From Enterobacter sp. JBIWA008 (lineage in GTDB: Bacteria > Pseudomonadota > Gammaproteobacteria > Enterobacterales > Enterobacteriaceae): a DNA stretch of 64,000 nt. The DNA is taken from positions 3,782,001 to 3,846,000 of the forward strand of contig NZ_CP074149.1 in assembly GCF_019968765.1 (NCBI RefSeq), given 5' to 3'. Of this stretch, positions 8,633-20,097 are shown one piece after another (position 1 is the first letter of the stretch; every line of letters begins with the position of its first letter). The notes beneath the pieces were generated by a model, which did not search any database, had not been told where the DNA came from, and saw nothing but the letters and a program-made list of their open reading frames with translations. The position numbers and the translations under genes are program-made.

Positions 8633-9646
8633 TCAGCGGTGCGGGCCGTCAATAACGGAGTCGCGCAGGACAAGCTCGCCGGAGAAGGTTTGCTTATATT
8701 TAAACTCACCGCCGTCGAGCATGAAGATCAGGCGGCTGATGGTTTCTTTGATCATCTCCGTCACCGGAATACGCACGCTGGAAAGCGACGGCACGATGTA
8801 GGGCGCGATGGCCACGTCGTCAAAACCGATCACCGACACCGCGTCCGGGGTGGCTACGCCGCTGTCGTGAAGTTGCTTCATGGCGCCAATCGCCATATCG
8901 TCATTACTCGCCACCAGCGCCGTAAAGCGTTCACCGCGAGCAAGCAGTTCGGTCACCGCCGCCGCGCCGCTGGCGGGGTTCCACTTCCCCTGCGCAATCA
9001 GCCCCTCGCGCAGCGGAATACCGTGCTGCGCCAGCGCGTACCGGTAGCCGGAGAGACGCTCAACCCCGGTGGGAGAATCCAGCGAGCCGGTGATAAACGC
9101 GATCTCCCGGTGCCCTTTAGCAATCAGCTGCGACACCGCCTCCTGACACGAGGCTTTATGATCCGACCAGACGCTGTGGCTGCTGTTTTTCCGCAGGCGG
9201 CGGTTGAGCACCATAATGGGCTGCTCGCACTTCTCGACGATCTCATCCATCTCTTCCACGCTCAGAAAACGCGGATAGATGATCACCGCGTCGCAGCGCA
9301 TATCGAGCAGGTACTGGATCGCCTCGCGCTCCTCATCCGCGCTGTGCTTGCCGTCCGCGAGGATCAGCTGCCGCCCCTTTTCTTCCGTCATGCGCGCGGC
9401 GTGAAACAGCAGTTCGCTAAAGTAGACGCCGTGATAGAGGGTGTTAGTCACCACCAGCCCCAGCGTCTGGGTACGTTTGGTCGCCAGGTTTCGCGCCAGC
9501 AAATTTGGGCGATAGCCGCTCTCTTCAATGGCCTGAAACACCCGGTCTTTGGTCTCCTGGCTGACATAGCCATTGCCCGACAGCACCCGGGATACCGTCG
9601 CTTTCGAAACGCCTGCCCGCTTCGCCACTTCAAGCATCGTGGTCAT
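8633..9646 (-). CDS. ascG: LacI-family repressor AscG
   Basis: AscG (337 residues) is the repressor of the aryl-beta-glucoside operon ascFB, which is divergent from it. The N-terminal LacI helix-turn-helix is MLEVAKRAGVSKATVSRVLS (about residues 4–23), followed by the hinge and a periplasmic-binding-protein-like sensor core. I chose the ATG at 9646 (MTTMLEVAKRAG), since the frame upstream adds 35 residues with no family match. Length equals the E. coli protein within one residue. The gene appears intact; in E. coli K-12 the asc operon is cryptic. Confidence 0.94.
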   Translation of the reverse strand: MTTMLEVAKRAGVSKATVSRVLSGNGYVSQETKDRVFQAIEESGYRPNLLARNLATKRTQTLGLVVTNTLYHGVYFSELLFHAARMTEEKGRQLILADGKHSADEEREAIQYLLDMRCDAVIIYPRFLSVEEMDEIVEKCEQPIMVLNRRLRKNSSHSVWSDHKASCQEAVSQLIAKGHREIAFITGSLDSPTGVERLSGYRYALAQHGIPLREGLIAQGKWNPASGAAAVTELLARGERFTALVASNDDMAIGAMKQLHDSGVATPDAVSVIGFDDVAIAPYIVPSLSSVRIPVTEMIKETISRLIFMLDGGEFKYKQTFSGELVLRDSVIDGPHR

Positions 9647-9812
9647 GTTGTTATTCCGTCTGAATCTGATGAAGCGCAGTGTACTGCACTGCAGAAAAAT
9701 TGTCGCAGCGGCGAAATCACGCTTCCGATACCCCATTGCGATCTGCATCACGAAACGAAAAAATGGTCAAAAAGCGATCTTGTTTCATTCATAGAAACTC
9801 ATGATGATTATG

Positions 9813-9826
9813 TGGAACCGGTTTCC
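9813..9826. promoter_or_regulatory. AscG operator before ascF
   Basis: TGGAACCGGTTTCC matches 12 of 14 bases of the AscG consensus TGAAACCGGTTTCA. It lies 34 bases before the ascF start codon, so bound AscG would block transcription of ascFB. The consensus is from E. coli work; the match is seen directly. Confidence 0.75.
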
Positions 9827-9860
9827 TACATGTCTCACAACAATAACAGGATCACATCCG

Positions 9861-11312
9861 ATGGCCAAAAATTACGCTGCGCTGGCGAACGACGTTATCA
9901 GCGCGCTGGGCGGCAAAGAGAACATCGTCGCCGTCACCCACTGCATGACGCGACTGCGTTTCGTTCTGAAAGACGAAACTCTCACCGACGCTGCGCGCCT
10001 GAAAAGCATCAGCGGCGTGCTCGGCGTGGTGCGCAACGACAACCAGTGCCAGGTGATTATTGGCAACACGGTTTCACAGGCGTACCGCGAAGTGGTGAGC
10101 CTGCTGCCCACAAACCTCCAGCCCGCAGCGCCGGAAGGTCCGCAGAAGATGACCTTACGCCGCATTGGCGCCGGGATCCTCGACGCGCTGATCGGCACCA
10201 TGTCCCCGCTGATCCCGGCGATCATCGGCGGCTCGATGGTCAAGCTGCTGGCGATGATCCTCGAGATGACCGGCGTGCTGCCAAAAGGCGCGCCAACCCT
10301 CACAATACTGACCGTCATCGGCGACGGGGCGTTCTTCTTCCTGCCGCTGATGGTGGCGGCCTCGGCGGCGGTGAAGTTCAAAACCAACATGTCGCTGGCC
10401 ATCGCCATCGCGGGCGTGCTGGTGCACCCGAGCTTTATCGAGCTGATGGCGAAAGCCGCGCAGGGCGAGCACGTTGAGTTCGCCTTTATTCCGGTAACGG
10501 CGGTGAAATACACCTACACCGTCATCCCGGCGCTGGTGATGACCTGGTGCCTGTCCTACATCGAGCGCTGGGTGGATCGCATTACCCCGGCGGTGACGAA
10601 AAACTTCCTCAAGCCGATGCTGATCGTGCTGATTGCCGCCCCGCTCGCCATCGTATTGATTGGCCCGCTGGGGATCTGGATCGGTAGCGCCATCTCCGCG
10701 CTGGTCTACACCATTCACGGCTACCTGGGCTGGCTCTCCGTCGCCATCATGGGCGCGCTCTGGCCGCTGCTGGTGATGACCGGGATGCACCGCGTGTTTA
10801 CGCCGACCATCATTCAGACCATTGCCGAAACGGGCAAGGAAGGGATGGTGATGCCGTCGGAAATCGGCGCCAACCTGTCGCTCGGCGGCTCGTCGCTGGC
10901 GGTGGCGTGGAAAACCAAAAACCCGGAGCTGCGTCAGACGGCTCTGGCAGCGGCAGCCTCCGCCATTATGGCGGGGATCTCTGAACCGGCCCTGTACGGC
11001 GTGGCGGTACGCCTGAAGCGTCCGCTGATTGCGAGCCTGATCAGCGGCTTTATCTGCGGGGCGGTCGCCGGCATGGCCGGTCTTGCCAGCCACTCGATGG
11101 CGGCACCGGGGCTGTTCACCAGCGTGCAGTTCTTCGACCCGGCCAACCCGATGACCATCGTCTGGGTATTCGGCGTGATGGGGCTGGCAGTGGTGCTGTC
11201 GTTTGTGCTGACCCTGCTTTTAGGGTTTGAGGATATCCCGGTCGAAGACGAAGCTGAAAAAGCGCGCGCCCTGCAGACCGCACCGGTACAGAACAGCGCA
11301 GCAAAAGCATAA
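9861..11312 (+). CDS. ascF: Beta-glucoside PTS IIBC component AscF
   Basis: This 483-residue permease imports and phosphorylates aryl-beta-glucosides (arbutin, salicin, cellobiose in E. coli). An N-terminal IIB domain carries the phosphorylated cysteine in VTHCMTRLRFVL (about residue 27), followed by a IIC domain with about ten membrane segments. ATG 9861 was chosen because MAKNYAALA is the family start; the frame upstream crosses the operator. ascB follows 18 bases downstream. No IIA domain is fused, so it must use IIA-Glc (Crr). Confidence 0.95.
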   Translation: MAKNYAALANDVISALGGKENIVAVTHCMTRLRFVLKDETLTDAARLKSISGVLGVVRNDNQCQVIIGNTVSQAYREVVSLLPTNLQPAAPEGPQKMTLRRIGAGILDALIGTMSPLIPAIIGGSMVKLLAMILEMTGVLPKGAPTLTILTVIGDGAFFFLPLMVAASAAVKFKTNMSLAIAIAGVLVHPSFIELMAKAAQGEHVEFAFIPVTAVKYTYTVIPALVMTWCLSYIERWVDRITPAVTKNFLKPMLIVLIAAPLAIVLIGPLGIWIGSAISALVYTIHGYLGWLSVAIMGALWPLLVMTGMHRVFTPTIIQTIAETGKEGMVMPSEIGANLSLGGSSLAVAWKTKNPELRQTALAAAASAIMAGISEPALYGVAVRLKRPLIASLISGFICGAVAGMAGLASHSMAAPGLFTSVQFFDPANPMTIVWVFGVMGLAVVLSFVLTLLLGFEDIPVEDEAEKARALQTAPVQNSAAKA

Positions 11313-12755
<1,443 letters not shown>

Positions 12756-12762
12756 CCTGTTG

Positions 12763-12795
12763 CCCTCACCCCAGCCCTCTCCCACAGGGAGAGGG
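12763..12795 (+). repeat. Intergenic hairpin repeat, copy B
   Basis: CCCTCACCCCAGCCCTCTCC followed by CACAGGGAGAGGG, with the perfect 9-bp stem CCCTCTCCC/GGGAGAGGG. It sits between the convergent ends of ascB and hycI. It could serve as a bidirectional stop for transcription, though no T-run follows. Confidence 0.9.
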
Positions 12796-12816
12796 CGATG
12801 GGCCTGGTAGGCCCGC

Positions 12817-13272
12817 TCAGAGCTGAGAACCCCCCCCATCCCCAACCCATCCCGCAAGCCGTGAATAAACCACTTCCACCGCCTCCTTCACCGGCGGCGT
12901 CATCGGGTAATAAAACCCGACTATGTCCGGCTGGATCCCCAAAAACAGCACCTCGCCCACGTCGTCTTTAATTTGATCGACCAGGTAGTTCAGCGGCATA
13001 TTGTGGGTGGTCATCATAAACATCCCGGCGATGTCCTCCGGGTCAATCAGGCGGATCTCGCCGGGGTTGAGCCCCATATCGGTGGCATCGACGATTAACA
13101 GCCTGTCCGGGCGCATCTCGCGAATGGCCACCACGTCGTTTTCCGGCGCGCTGCCGCCGTCGATAACCACCCAGCTGCCCTGCGGGTTCGCGGCGCACAT
13201 CTCTGCCAGCAGCGGGCCCGCGCCGTCGTCGCCCATCATGCTGTTGCCGACACACAGTAAAACGTCAGTCAC
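12817..13272 (-). CDS. hycI: Hydrogenase 3 maturation endopeptidase HycI
   Basis: HycI (151 residues) removes the C-terminal extension of HycE after nickel is inserted. Nickel-sensing acidic residues are in GNSMMGDDGAGP (about residue 16) and in the LIVDATDMG segment (about 62), with the histidine in TTHNMP (about 90), as in the M52 peptidase family. It overlaps hycH by 8 bases, the last gene of the hyc operon. Compared with E. coli HycI (156) it is slightly shorter at the C-terminus. Confidence 0.95.
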   Translation of the reverse strand: MTDVLLCVGNSMMGDDGAGPLLAEMCAANPQGSWVVIDGGSAPENDVVAIREMRPDRLLIVDATDMGLNPGEIRLIDPEDIAGMFMMTTHNMPLNYLVDQIKDDVGEVLFLGIQPDIVGFYYPMTPPVKEAVEVVYSRLAGWVGDGGGSQL

Positions 13273-13675
13273 GTAATCTCCTCACCATCAGGTAGATGGC
13301 GCTCTCCTGATGAATGTCGTGCAGCATGCTAAGCAGCGTTTTGCTCCACGCCTGCTGCTCGGGGGTTTGCCTGATGAGCGCCGCGTCAAAGGCGTTGGCG
13401 AGCATCGCAATGTGGTTGGCGTCGATGACGATCTCGCCGTACTTCGGCACGCCCTCCATCTTGCGCCGCGCCGTGCTGCCCTCCTCCAGCGTGGCGATCC
13501 ACGCCAGGTACTCGGGCCACGGGCAGCTCAGCGCCGCCTCCAGGCAGTCAATCACCCCGAGGTGATGCCCAATCGCCAGGCTGTAATAGACCACCTGCTG
13601 CGCCGCATCCGGCGTGGCATCGTTCTCATCAATAAACTTACGGCTCAGCTGGCTGAACACCACCGTTTCACTCAT
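13265..13675 (-). CDS. hycH: Formate hydrogenlyase maturation protein HycH
   Basis: HycH, 136 residues, is required for maturation of the HycE large subunit; its exact step is not established. It has no recognised cofactor motif. It is placed between hycG and hycI and overlaps both (4 and 8 bases), so the three genes are translationally coupled. Identity rests on similarity and on operon position. Confidence 0.94.
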   Translation of the reverse strand: MSETVVFSQLSRKFIDENDATPDAAQQVVYYSLAIGHHLGVIDCLEAALSCPWPEYLAWIATLEEGSTARRKMEGVPKYGEIVIDANHIAMLANAFDAALIRQTPEQQAWSKTLLSMLHDIHQESAIYLMVRRLRD

Positions 13676-14439
13676 CGGATACGCGCCTCATCGACGATGC
13701 TGTTCAGGTTCGCCACGATCTCATTGAGACGCGGATCGTTCTCGGCCTCCAGCCAGCGCGCCACCTGGTGCTCGCCCTGGCTCAGCAGGCGCAGGTAATC
13801 GTCGGCAATCTGACGCCCGTAGCGATAGCCCGCCAGTTTCCGCGCCGTGCGGTCGACCTTCACCCGCAGGGGCTGCACCATGTCCGGGTGCAGAATGGCG
13901 GCCGGCTGGTTGTCCAGCTCGCCCGGCTCGCGCGCGTGGATTTTCTGCTCCAGCAGCCCGAGCGCCATCGCGAAGCCGTACAGCGTCGCGGCGGGCGTTG
14001 GCGGGCAGCCAGGAATATAGACATCCACCGGCACGATTTTGTCGGTGCCGCCCCAGACGCAGTAAAGATCGTGGAAGATGCCGCCGCTGTTGCCGCAGGC
14101 GCCGTATGAGATGCAGATTTTCGGGTCCGGCGCGGACTGCCAGGCGCGCAGCGCGGGCGAGCGCATGGCGCGGGTGACGGCCCCGGTAAACAGCAGAATA
14201 TCCGCGTGGCGCGGGGACGGCACCACTTTGATGCCAAAGCGCTCGGCGTCAAACAGCGGCGACAGGGTAGCGAAGATCTCAATCTCGCAGCCGTTGCAGC
14301 CGCCGCAGTCCACGCGGTAGACGTAGGCCGAGCGTTTGATTTTTTTCAGCAGCGACGCCTTCATGCTGGCGATGGATTCGTCCACCGTCATCGGCACCGG
14401 AATGCCGTTAGCGTCGCGCGGGCCCAGTAGGTTTTCCAT
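13672..14439 (-). CDS. hycG: Formate hydrogenlyase subunit HycG
   Basis: HycG (255 residues) is the NuoB-like small subunit of hydrogenase 3, on the cytoplasmic side of the inner membrane, carrying the [4Fe-4S] cluster nearest the nickel site. Cysteine ligands are seen in [21 protein letters not shown] and PGCPPTP. Length equals the E. coli protein. It shares one base with the hycF stop. Confidence 0.96.
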   Translation of the reverse strand: MENLLGPRDANGIPVPMTVDESIASMKASLLKKIKRSAYVYRVDCGGCNGCEIEIFATLSPLFDAERFGIKVVPSPRHADILLFTGAVTRAMRSPALRAWQSAPDPKICISYGACGNSGGIFHDLYCVWGGTDKIVPVDVYIPGCPPTPAATLYGFAMALGLLEQKIHAREPGELDNQPAAILHPDMVQPLRVKVDRTARKLAGYRYGRQIADDYLRLLSQGEHQVARWLEAENDPRLNEIVANLNSIVDEARIR

Positions 14440-14981
14440 CAGCTGGCCTCTCTCATATGGCGGGTGATATCAATGCGGTCGGACGGCAGCAGGCACTTCT
14501 GACGCTTGCATTCCGGGCAGGTTTCAAAGCTTTCGCGGTGGTGCTCCGCGCGGACGTCGCCGTTGTGCTGCAGCAGCGCGATGGCGTAGTCGATCTCTTT
14601 CTGCACGGCGAACGGGCGCCTGCAGACGCGGCAGTTGCACAGGTCAAAGCGCGACTGCTGCAGGAAATCCTCTTTCTTCCACACCGCCAGCTCGTACTCC
14701 TGCGACAGGCGAATGGCGACCGTCGGGCAGACCTCCTCGCAGCGGCCGCAGAAGATGCAGCGCCCGAGGTTAAACTGCCAGACCAGCTCGCCGGTTTTGA
14801 GATCCGTTTCCACCGTTAAGGCGTTCGACGGACAGGCGTTGACGCAGGCCGCACAGCCGATGCACTGCTGCGGATTATGCTCCGGCTTGCCGCGAAAGTT
14901 TTTATCCACCGGCATCGGCTCCAGCGGATAACGGCTGGTCTGCGTGCCGGTTTTGATCGCTTTTTTGATAAAGGTAAACAT
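14439..14981 (-). CDS. hycF: Formate hydrogenlyase subunit HycF
   Basis: HycF (180 residues) is the NuoI-like ferredoxin subunit of formate hydrogenlyase. It has two classical [4Fe-4S] motifs, [12 protein letters not shown] and [12 protein letters not shown], and a later cysteine set (CNCRVCRRP and CPECKRQKC) that may bind zinc or another centre. It follows hycE by 9 bases. Length equals the E. coli protein. Confidence 0.96.
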   Translation of the reverse strand: MFTFIKKAIKTGTQTSRYPLEPMPVDKNFRGKPEHNPQQCIGCAACVNACPSNALTVETDLKTGELVWQFNLGRCIFCGRCEEVCPTVAIRLSQEYELAVWKKEDFLQQSRFDLCNCRVCRRPFAVQKEIDYAIALLQHNGDVRAEHHRESFETCPECKRQKCLLPSDRIDITRHMREAS

Positions 14982-14990
14982 GGCGAGTCC

Positions 14991-16700
14991 TTATTTCAGC
15001 GGCGAGTTCTTACGCTCGATGCTGTAGCGCTCAAGCTCTTTGTAAGGCACCACCTGGCTTTTCTTCTTGCGAACCTCCACGACGGTCATACGGTCGGTGC
15101 AGGAGTAGCAAGGATCGAGGCTGCCGATGATCAGCGGCGCATCGGAGACCGTGTTGCCGCGCAGCATATAGCGCAGGGTTGGCCAGTTGGCGTAGGTGGC
15201 CGCGCGGCAGCGCCAGCGGTAAAGCTTCTGGTTGTCGCCGGTCATGCTCCAGTGAATGTCGTCCCCGCGCGGCGCTTCGGCAAAGCCGAGGGCAAAGCGG
15301 TTCGGGATGTAGGTGAAGCCCTCCACCATCAGCGGGCCGCCCGGCAGGTTGTCCAGACCAAAGTCGATCATGTTCAGGGCGGTGAACACCTCGTTAATGC
15401 GCACCTTGAGGCGGGAGATAACGTCACAGCCCTGCTCGCTGTGCACGGTCATCGGCAGCAGGCCGTAGCCGAAGAACGGGTGATCGGCACGGGTGTCGCG
15501 GGCGTGGCCGCTGGCGCGCACCATCGGGCCGACGTTGCTGAAGTCGCGGGCGATTTCCGGATCAAGGCGGCCGATGCCAACGGTGCGCTGCTCGATGTTG
15601 GGCGTGCTGAGCAGCATGTCCACCAGCTCCTGCACGTCCCGGCGCATCTGCTGCGCCAGCTGGCGGGTCTGGATCATGTCATTTTTCAGCAGGTCGCGGC
15701 GGATCCCGCCGATCAGGTTCAGGCCGTAGGTTTTGCGCGCCCCGGTGAGGATCTCCGCCATCTTCATCGACGCTTCGCGCACGCGGAAGAACTGCATAAA
15801 CCCGGAATCAAAACCGACGAAGTGGCAGGCCAGGCCGAGGTTCAGCAGGTGCGAGTGCAGGCGCTCCACCTCCAGCAGAATGGCGCGGATCATCTGCGCG
15901 CGCTCCGGCACCACGATCCCCATGCCGTTCTCCACCGAGGTGGTGTAGGCGGTGCTGTGGGCAAAGCCGCAGATGCCGCACACGCGGTCAGAGAGGAACG
16001 TCACTTCGTTGTAGCCCATGCGGGTTTCCGCCAGCTTTTCCATGCCGCGGTGGACGTAGAACAGGCGGTAGTCGGCGTCGATGATGTTTTCGCCGTCGAC
16101 GAACAGGCGGAAGTGGCCCGGTTCGTCGGAGGTGACGTGCAGCGGGCCGATCGGCACCACGTTGTTCTTCTTGCTGCCAAGCTCGTTGATAAACTCGTAG
16201 GTTTCGCTGTCGGTGGTCGGCGCCGGGCGCTGGCGGTAGTCCATGCTGTCTTTGCGCAGCGGATAGAGTTCGTCCGGCCAGTCGTCCGGCAGCACCAGGC
16301 GGCGCTCGTCCGGCAGGCCGACCGGCACCAGACCGTACATGTCGCGCACTTCGCGCTCGCCCCAGACGGCGGCAGGCACGCGCGGCGTGACGGACGGGTA
16401 TTCCGGCTTAGCCGGGTCAACTTCGACGCGCACGGTGAGCCAGCACTTTTCGCCCTGCTCCATCGACATCACGTAGTACACCGCATAATTGCCGCACAGC
16501 TGGCGCTCGTCGTTACCGAACAGCACCGACAGCCAGCCGCCCTGCTGGTAGTACAGAAACTCCACCACTTCCGGCAGGTAGTTCACCTTAATGGTGACGG
16601 TTATCTGGTCTTTGGTTTGCCAGGACTCCTCAAGCACCACGCCGGGGAAAGCCTGATGCAACGCGGCGAGATACTGCTGACCTTTCTTTTCTTCAGACAT
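14991..16700 (-). CDS. hycE: Hydrogenase 3 large subunit HycE
   Basis: HycE is the catalytic nickel-iron subunit of formate hydrogenlyase. An N-terminal NuoC-like domain (about 1–160) is fused to the NuoD-like hydrogenase domain. Nickel-iron ligands are the cysteines of RVCGICGFAHS and DPCYSCTDR. After that arginine comes a 32-residue tail, the extension cut by HycI. I chose ATG 16700 (MSEEKKGQQ) over the in-frame 16715 because it gives the exact 569 residues of E. coli HycE and has GAGAG upstream. It follows hycD by 15 bases. Confidence 0.97.
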   Translation of the reverse strand: MSEEKKGQQYLAALHQAFPGVVLEESWQTKDQITVTIKVNYLPEVVEFLYYQQGGWLSVLFGNDERQLCGNYAVYYVMSMEQGEKCWLTVRVEVDPAKPEYPSVTPRVPAAVWGEREVRDMYGLVPVGLPDERRLVLPDDWPDELYPLRKDSMDYRQRPAPTTDSETYEFINELGSKKNNVVPIGPLHVTSDEPGHFRLFVDGENIIDADYRLFYVHRGMEKLAETRMGYNEVTFLSDRVCGICGFAHSTAYTTSVENGMGIVVPERAQMIRAILLEVERLHSHLLNLGLACHFVGFDSGFMQFFRVREASMKMAEILTGARKTYGLNLIGGIRRDLLKNDMIQTRQLAQQMRRDVQELVDMLLSTPNIEQRTVGIGRLDPEIARDFSNVGPMVRASGHARDTRADHPFFGYGLLPMTVHSEQGCDVISRLKVRINEVFTALNMIDFGLDNLPGGPLMVEGFTYIPNRFALGFAEAPRGDDIHWSMTGDNQKLYRWRCRAATYANWPTLRYMLRGNTVSDAPLIIGSLDPCYSCTDRMTVVEVRKKKSQVVPYKELERYSIERKNSPLK

Positions 16701-16715
16701 AAACACTCTCTTCAA

Positions 16716-17639
16716 TCACGCCACCAGCAAGGAGACGAACGCTAAAAATGCAAAACCAAAACCGGCCCAGGTGATGCGTGACGTTTCCACAAAACGCAGG
16801 CGCGCCATGCTGTTTTCAAACAGGGCAATCACCAGCACGCCGACCAGCAGCTTGAGGGCGGCAACCACGACGGCCAGAATCAGACCGCCCGCGGAGAAGT
16901 GCGTCATCTGCCCCCACGGGAAGAAGACGCCGACAAACATCTGCAGCACCACCAGCTGTTTGAGGCTGATGCCCCACTTCAGCACCGCAAAGCCATAGCC
17001 GCTGTACTCGGTAAGCGGCCCTTCCTGCAGCTCCTGCTCGGCTTCCGCCAGATCGAAAGGCAGCTTGCCCATCTCAATAAACGTGGCGAACGCGCAGGCG
17101 CACAGCGCCAGCACCAGAGGGATCGAGCGCGCCACCGGCCAGTGGTAAACGGTGTGGGTGATAAAGCTGATGTGGGTGGAGCCCGCCACCTGCGCGGCGA
17201 CCCACAGCCCCAGCAGCAGGATCGGCTCCACCAGCACGCCGAGCATCGCCTCGCGGCTGGCGCCGATGCCGGTAAACGGGCTTCCTGTGTCCAGGCCCGC
17301 AATCGCAAAGAAGAAGCGGGCGATGGCGAAGAGGTAGATCAGCGTAATCAGATCGCCGAGCGCCGGCAGTGGCGATCCCACCGTCACCACCGGCAGCGCG
17401 GTGGCGATGGTCAGCATGACGCCCACCATCACAAACGGCGTCAGGCGGAAGACCCAGCCTGCGGCGTCGGGTGCCACGCTCTGACGAGAAAGCAGCTTGA
17501 AGAGATCGCGGTACTCCTGGAGCACCCCAGGGCCGCGACGGTTGTGCATCCGGGCGCGCGCCACGCGGCTCACCCCGGAAAGCAGCGGCGCCGCAGCGAA
17601 CAGCACCAGCGCCTGAAGTATTGCCAGTAACAGACTCAT
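16716..17639 (-). CDS. hycD: Formate hydrogenlyase membrane subunit HycD
   Basis: HycD (307 residues) is the NuoH-like inner-membrane subunit that joins the hydrogenase arm to the membrane. About eight hydrophobic segments are visible, with the conserved loops RRGPGVLQEYRDL and EMGKLPFDLAEAEQELQEGP. It lies one base after hycC and has the same length as the E. coli protein. Confidence 0.96.
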   Translation of the reverse strand: MSLLLAILQALVLFAAAPLLSGVSRVARARMHNRRGPGVLQEYRDLFKLLSRQSVAPDAAGWVFRLTPFVMVGVMLTIATALPVVTVGSPLPALGDLITLIYLFAIARFFFAIAGLDTGSPFTGIGASREAMLGVLVEPILLLGLWVAAQVAGSTHISFITHTVYHWPVARSIPLVLALCACAFATFIEMGKLPFDLAEAEQELQEGPLTEYSGYGFAVLKWGISLKQLVVLQMFVGVFFPWGQMTHFSAGGLILAVVVAALKLLVGVLVIALFENSMARLRFVETSRITWAGFGFAFLAFVSLLVA

Positions 17640-17640
17640 G

Positions 17641-19455
17641 TCAGGCTCCTCGTGAAATCACAATAACCACCAGCACCGCCAGCTCGATAACCGCCAGACG
17701 GCGGAACAGCACGGGCGCGGCGGCACTCTGCCAGCCGGGTACCCAGCCCACCGGGTTCAGCCAGTGGCGCAGCTTCAGCACGGCGGCGAAGTTCTCCTTC
17801 ACCGGCATGGCGAAACCGTGGGCCGTGATGACCATCGACTGTTCGTGTTCGTAGCCGCAGGCCCACGCCGCACCGCGCGCGCGGGAGGCGAGCCGGTCGC
17901 GTTTGAAGAACAGCATCAGGACGAGCGGCAGCAGCGGTGCGCCAATCAGCAGCAGCGCAATCATGGGCTGAGAGACGGTGGTTTTCGCCACGGTCAGCGG
18001 CAGCGGAATAGCGTTGCCCAACAGCGGCAGCAGCCACGGCGCGGCGACGCCGCCCGCGATGCAGCACAGCGCCATCGCGACCACGCTAACGCCCATCAAC
18101 AGCGGTGCGCAGCAGGCGTTTTCCGCTTCGCGGGTGCGCGGCGCGCCGAGGAAGGTCACGCCGTAGACTTTCGCCATACACATCACTGCCAGCGCCCCGG
18201 TAATCGCCAGCCCGACCGCCAGCAGCGGGCCGAGCAGGCGCGCGATGAAGACATCGCTCTGCCCGAGCGCGAAGAAGGACTGATAGATCACCCACTCCCC
18301 GGCAAAGCCGTTCAGCGGCGGCAGCGCGGCCATCGTCATCAGCCCGACCAGCATCGCCAGTGAAATCACCGGCATCTTTTTGCCAATCCCGCCGAGCTTT
18401 TCGATATCCCGATGACCGGTGCGGAACCAGACGCTGCCCGCGCCGAGAAACAGGGTGCTTTTAAACAGGCTATGGTTGACGAGATGATAAAGACCGCCGA
18501 TAAAACCGGCCGCAATCAGCGCCGGATGATTGAGCGCCAGCCCGGTCACGCCCGCGCCAATACCGAGCAGGATGATGCCGATATTTTCCAGCGTGTGGTA
18601 CGCCAGCAGGCGCTGGATGTTGTGCTCCATCAGCGCGTACAGGCCGCCGACGAAGGCGGTGATCATGCCCGCAATCAGCAGCACGACGCCCCACCACAGC
18701 GGCGGCTGGCCGCCGGTTAGCGTAATCGCCAGAATCCCGAACAGACCCACTTTCATCACCACCACAGAAAACAGCGCGGCGGCGGGCGCGGAGGCATTCG
18801 CATGCGCCTGCGGCACCCAGCCGTGCAGCGGGATGATTCCGGCGAGCAGGCCAAAGCCGATCGCGCCCAGCAGCCAGACGTCATTGCCCAGCGTATGGCC
18901 GTTGAGCGCAGCGAAATCCAGCGTGCCGAAACGCTGCCACACCAGCCAACAGGCCAGCGCCAGCAGCAGCGTTCCGAGGCGTCCCAGCGCAAACCACAGC
19001 TTGCCGGAGGCGCTGCAGCCCGTCAGGAACACGCCGCACAGCGCCATGATCTCCGCCATCACCACCAGCGCGCCGAGGTTGCTGGCGATAACGGTGCAGA
19101 CCGCCGCCGCCATCAGCAGGTTAACCAGCAGCCCGTTAGCCCTGGCGTGCGGATGGCGGTGCCAGTCGATATTGAACAGGCTGATAAACACCCCGCACAG
19201 GCCAAAGGTCACAAGCCAGATGGCGTTCAGCGGCGTGATCGCAACGGTGTGGCGAATCAGCGGCATCACGGTCTCTGCGGACTGTCCGCCGAGCAGGACA
19301 ACGCCACCTGCCGCCAGCGTCATCAGGCTAGCGACCGCCCCGCCGATCCCGGCGATCGCGCCGCTGAGAGTTTTATGGAATGAGAAGATAAGCGCCAGAA
19401 CAGCGGCGGCAGCAAAACAGGCTACCGCGCTGGTAATCATCATCGCCGCGTTCAT
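17641..19455 (-). CDS. hycC: Formate hydrogenlyase membrane subunit HycC
   Basis: HycC (604 residues) is a NuoL/M/N-type antiporter-like subunit of formate hydrogenlyase with about sixteen membrane segments. Charged residues typical of this family are present in AEIMAL and HGWVPQAHANASAPAAALFS, and LPPLNGFAGEW in the middle. It overlaps hycB by 4 bases. It is four residues shorter than the E. coli protein. Confidence 0.96.
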   Translation of the reverse strand: MNAAMMITSAVACFAAAAVLALIFSFHKTLSGAIAGIGGAVASLMTLAAGGVVLLGGQSAETVMPLIRHTVAITPLNAIWLVTFGLCGVFISLFNIDWHRHPHARANGLLVNLLMAAAVCTVIASNLGALVVMAEIMALCGVFLTGCSASGKLWFALGRLGTLLLALACWLVWQRFGTLDFAALNGHTLGNDVWLLGAIGFGLLAGIIPLHGWVPQAHANASAPAAALFSVVVMKVGLFGILAITLTGGQPPLWWGVVLLIAGMITAFVGGLYALMEHNIQRLLAYHTLENIGIILLGIGAGVTGLALNHPALIAAGFIGGLYHLVNHSLFKSTLFLGAGSVWFRTGHRDIEKLGGIGKKMPVISLAMLVGLMTMAALPPLNGFAGEWVIYQSFFALGQSDVFIARLLGPLLAVGLAITGALAVMCMAKVYGVTFLGAPRTREAENACCAPLLMGVSVVAMALCCIAGGVAAPWLLPLLGNAIPLPLTVAKTTVSQPMIALLLIGAPLLPLVLMLFFKRDRLASRARGAAWACGYEHEQSMVITAHGFAMPVKENFAAVLKLRHWLNPVGWVPGWQSAAAPVLFRRLAVIELAVLVVIVISRGA

Positions 19456-20060
19456 TTCGCCCCCTCGTTAAGCGCCTGTAGCAGAGAAAGGTCGCCAAAA
19501 TCACTGTTGATGGTCAGCTCGCGTTTACGCTTGCTGGTACGGGCGATGTCGCGAATGTTAACCAGAATCAATGCCTTAGTCGGGCAGGTGCGCACGCAGG
19601 CCGGGCCCTCCTCGTCGAAGCTGCACAGGTCGCACTTCACCGCCACGGCGCGGATGCCGGGCACCCAGTCCAGCAGCGTGCTGACGCGTGCCGGAGCCGG
19701 CGGCGCGGGCGGGGCTTTTGGCGAGTTGGCGTTTGCCGGAATGTGCAGCGGGCGGCTGCCGGAAAATTCAATCGCGCCGAACGGGCAGGCAATGCCGCAC
19801 AGCTTGCAGCTTACGCACAGGCTTTCGTTCAGCTGGACAGCGCCATCCACACGGGTGATGGCATTCACAGGGCAGACACCCGCGCAGGGGGCGTCTTCAC
19901 AGTGATGGCAGAGCTGCGGGGCAGACTCTTTTTCATTACGCATGACGTGCAGGCGCGGCATGGACTGCAGCCCATGCAGGCGATGCGTTTCCGAGCACGC
20001 CGCCTCACAGGTTCGACAGCCAATACAGACCGTCGAGTCAGCAATTACAAAACGGTTCAC
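19452..20060 (-). CDS. hycB: Formate hydrogenlyase electron-transfer subunit HycB
   Basis: HycB (202 residues) carries electrons from formate dehydrogenase-H (FdhF, encoded elsewhere) to HycE. Four cysteine clusters are visible: CIGCRTCEAAC, CHHCEDAPCAGVC, CVSCKLCGIAC and CDLC…CVRTC. A proline/alanine-rich linker (SPKAPPAPPAPA, about residues 113–124) separates the last two. It is closely related to HydN in this window. Start at 20060, downstream of hycA by 70 bases. Confidence 0.95.
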   Translation of the reverse strand: MNRFVIADSTVCIGCRTCEAACSETHRLHGLQSMPRLHVMRNEKESAPQLCHHCEDAPCAGVCPVNAITRVDGAVQLNESLCVSCKLCGIACPFGAIEFSGSRPLHIPANANSPKAPPAPPAPARVSTLLDWVPGIRAVAVKCDLCSFDEEGPACVRTCPTKALILVNIRDIARTSKRKRELTINSDFGDLSLLQALNEGAK

Positions 20061-20097
20061 CGGGTCATCCTCTGGTGATAGTCATTTTTGACGAAAA

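Noticed and set aside
14877..16745. Plus-strand open frame of 622 codons
   Set aside because: It is the antisense shadow of hycE, whose metal motifs and length are complete.
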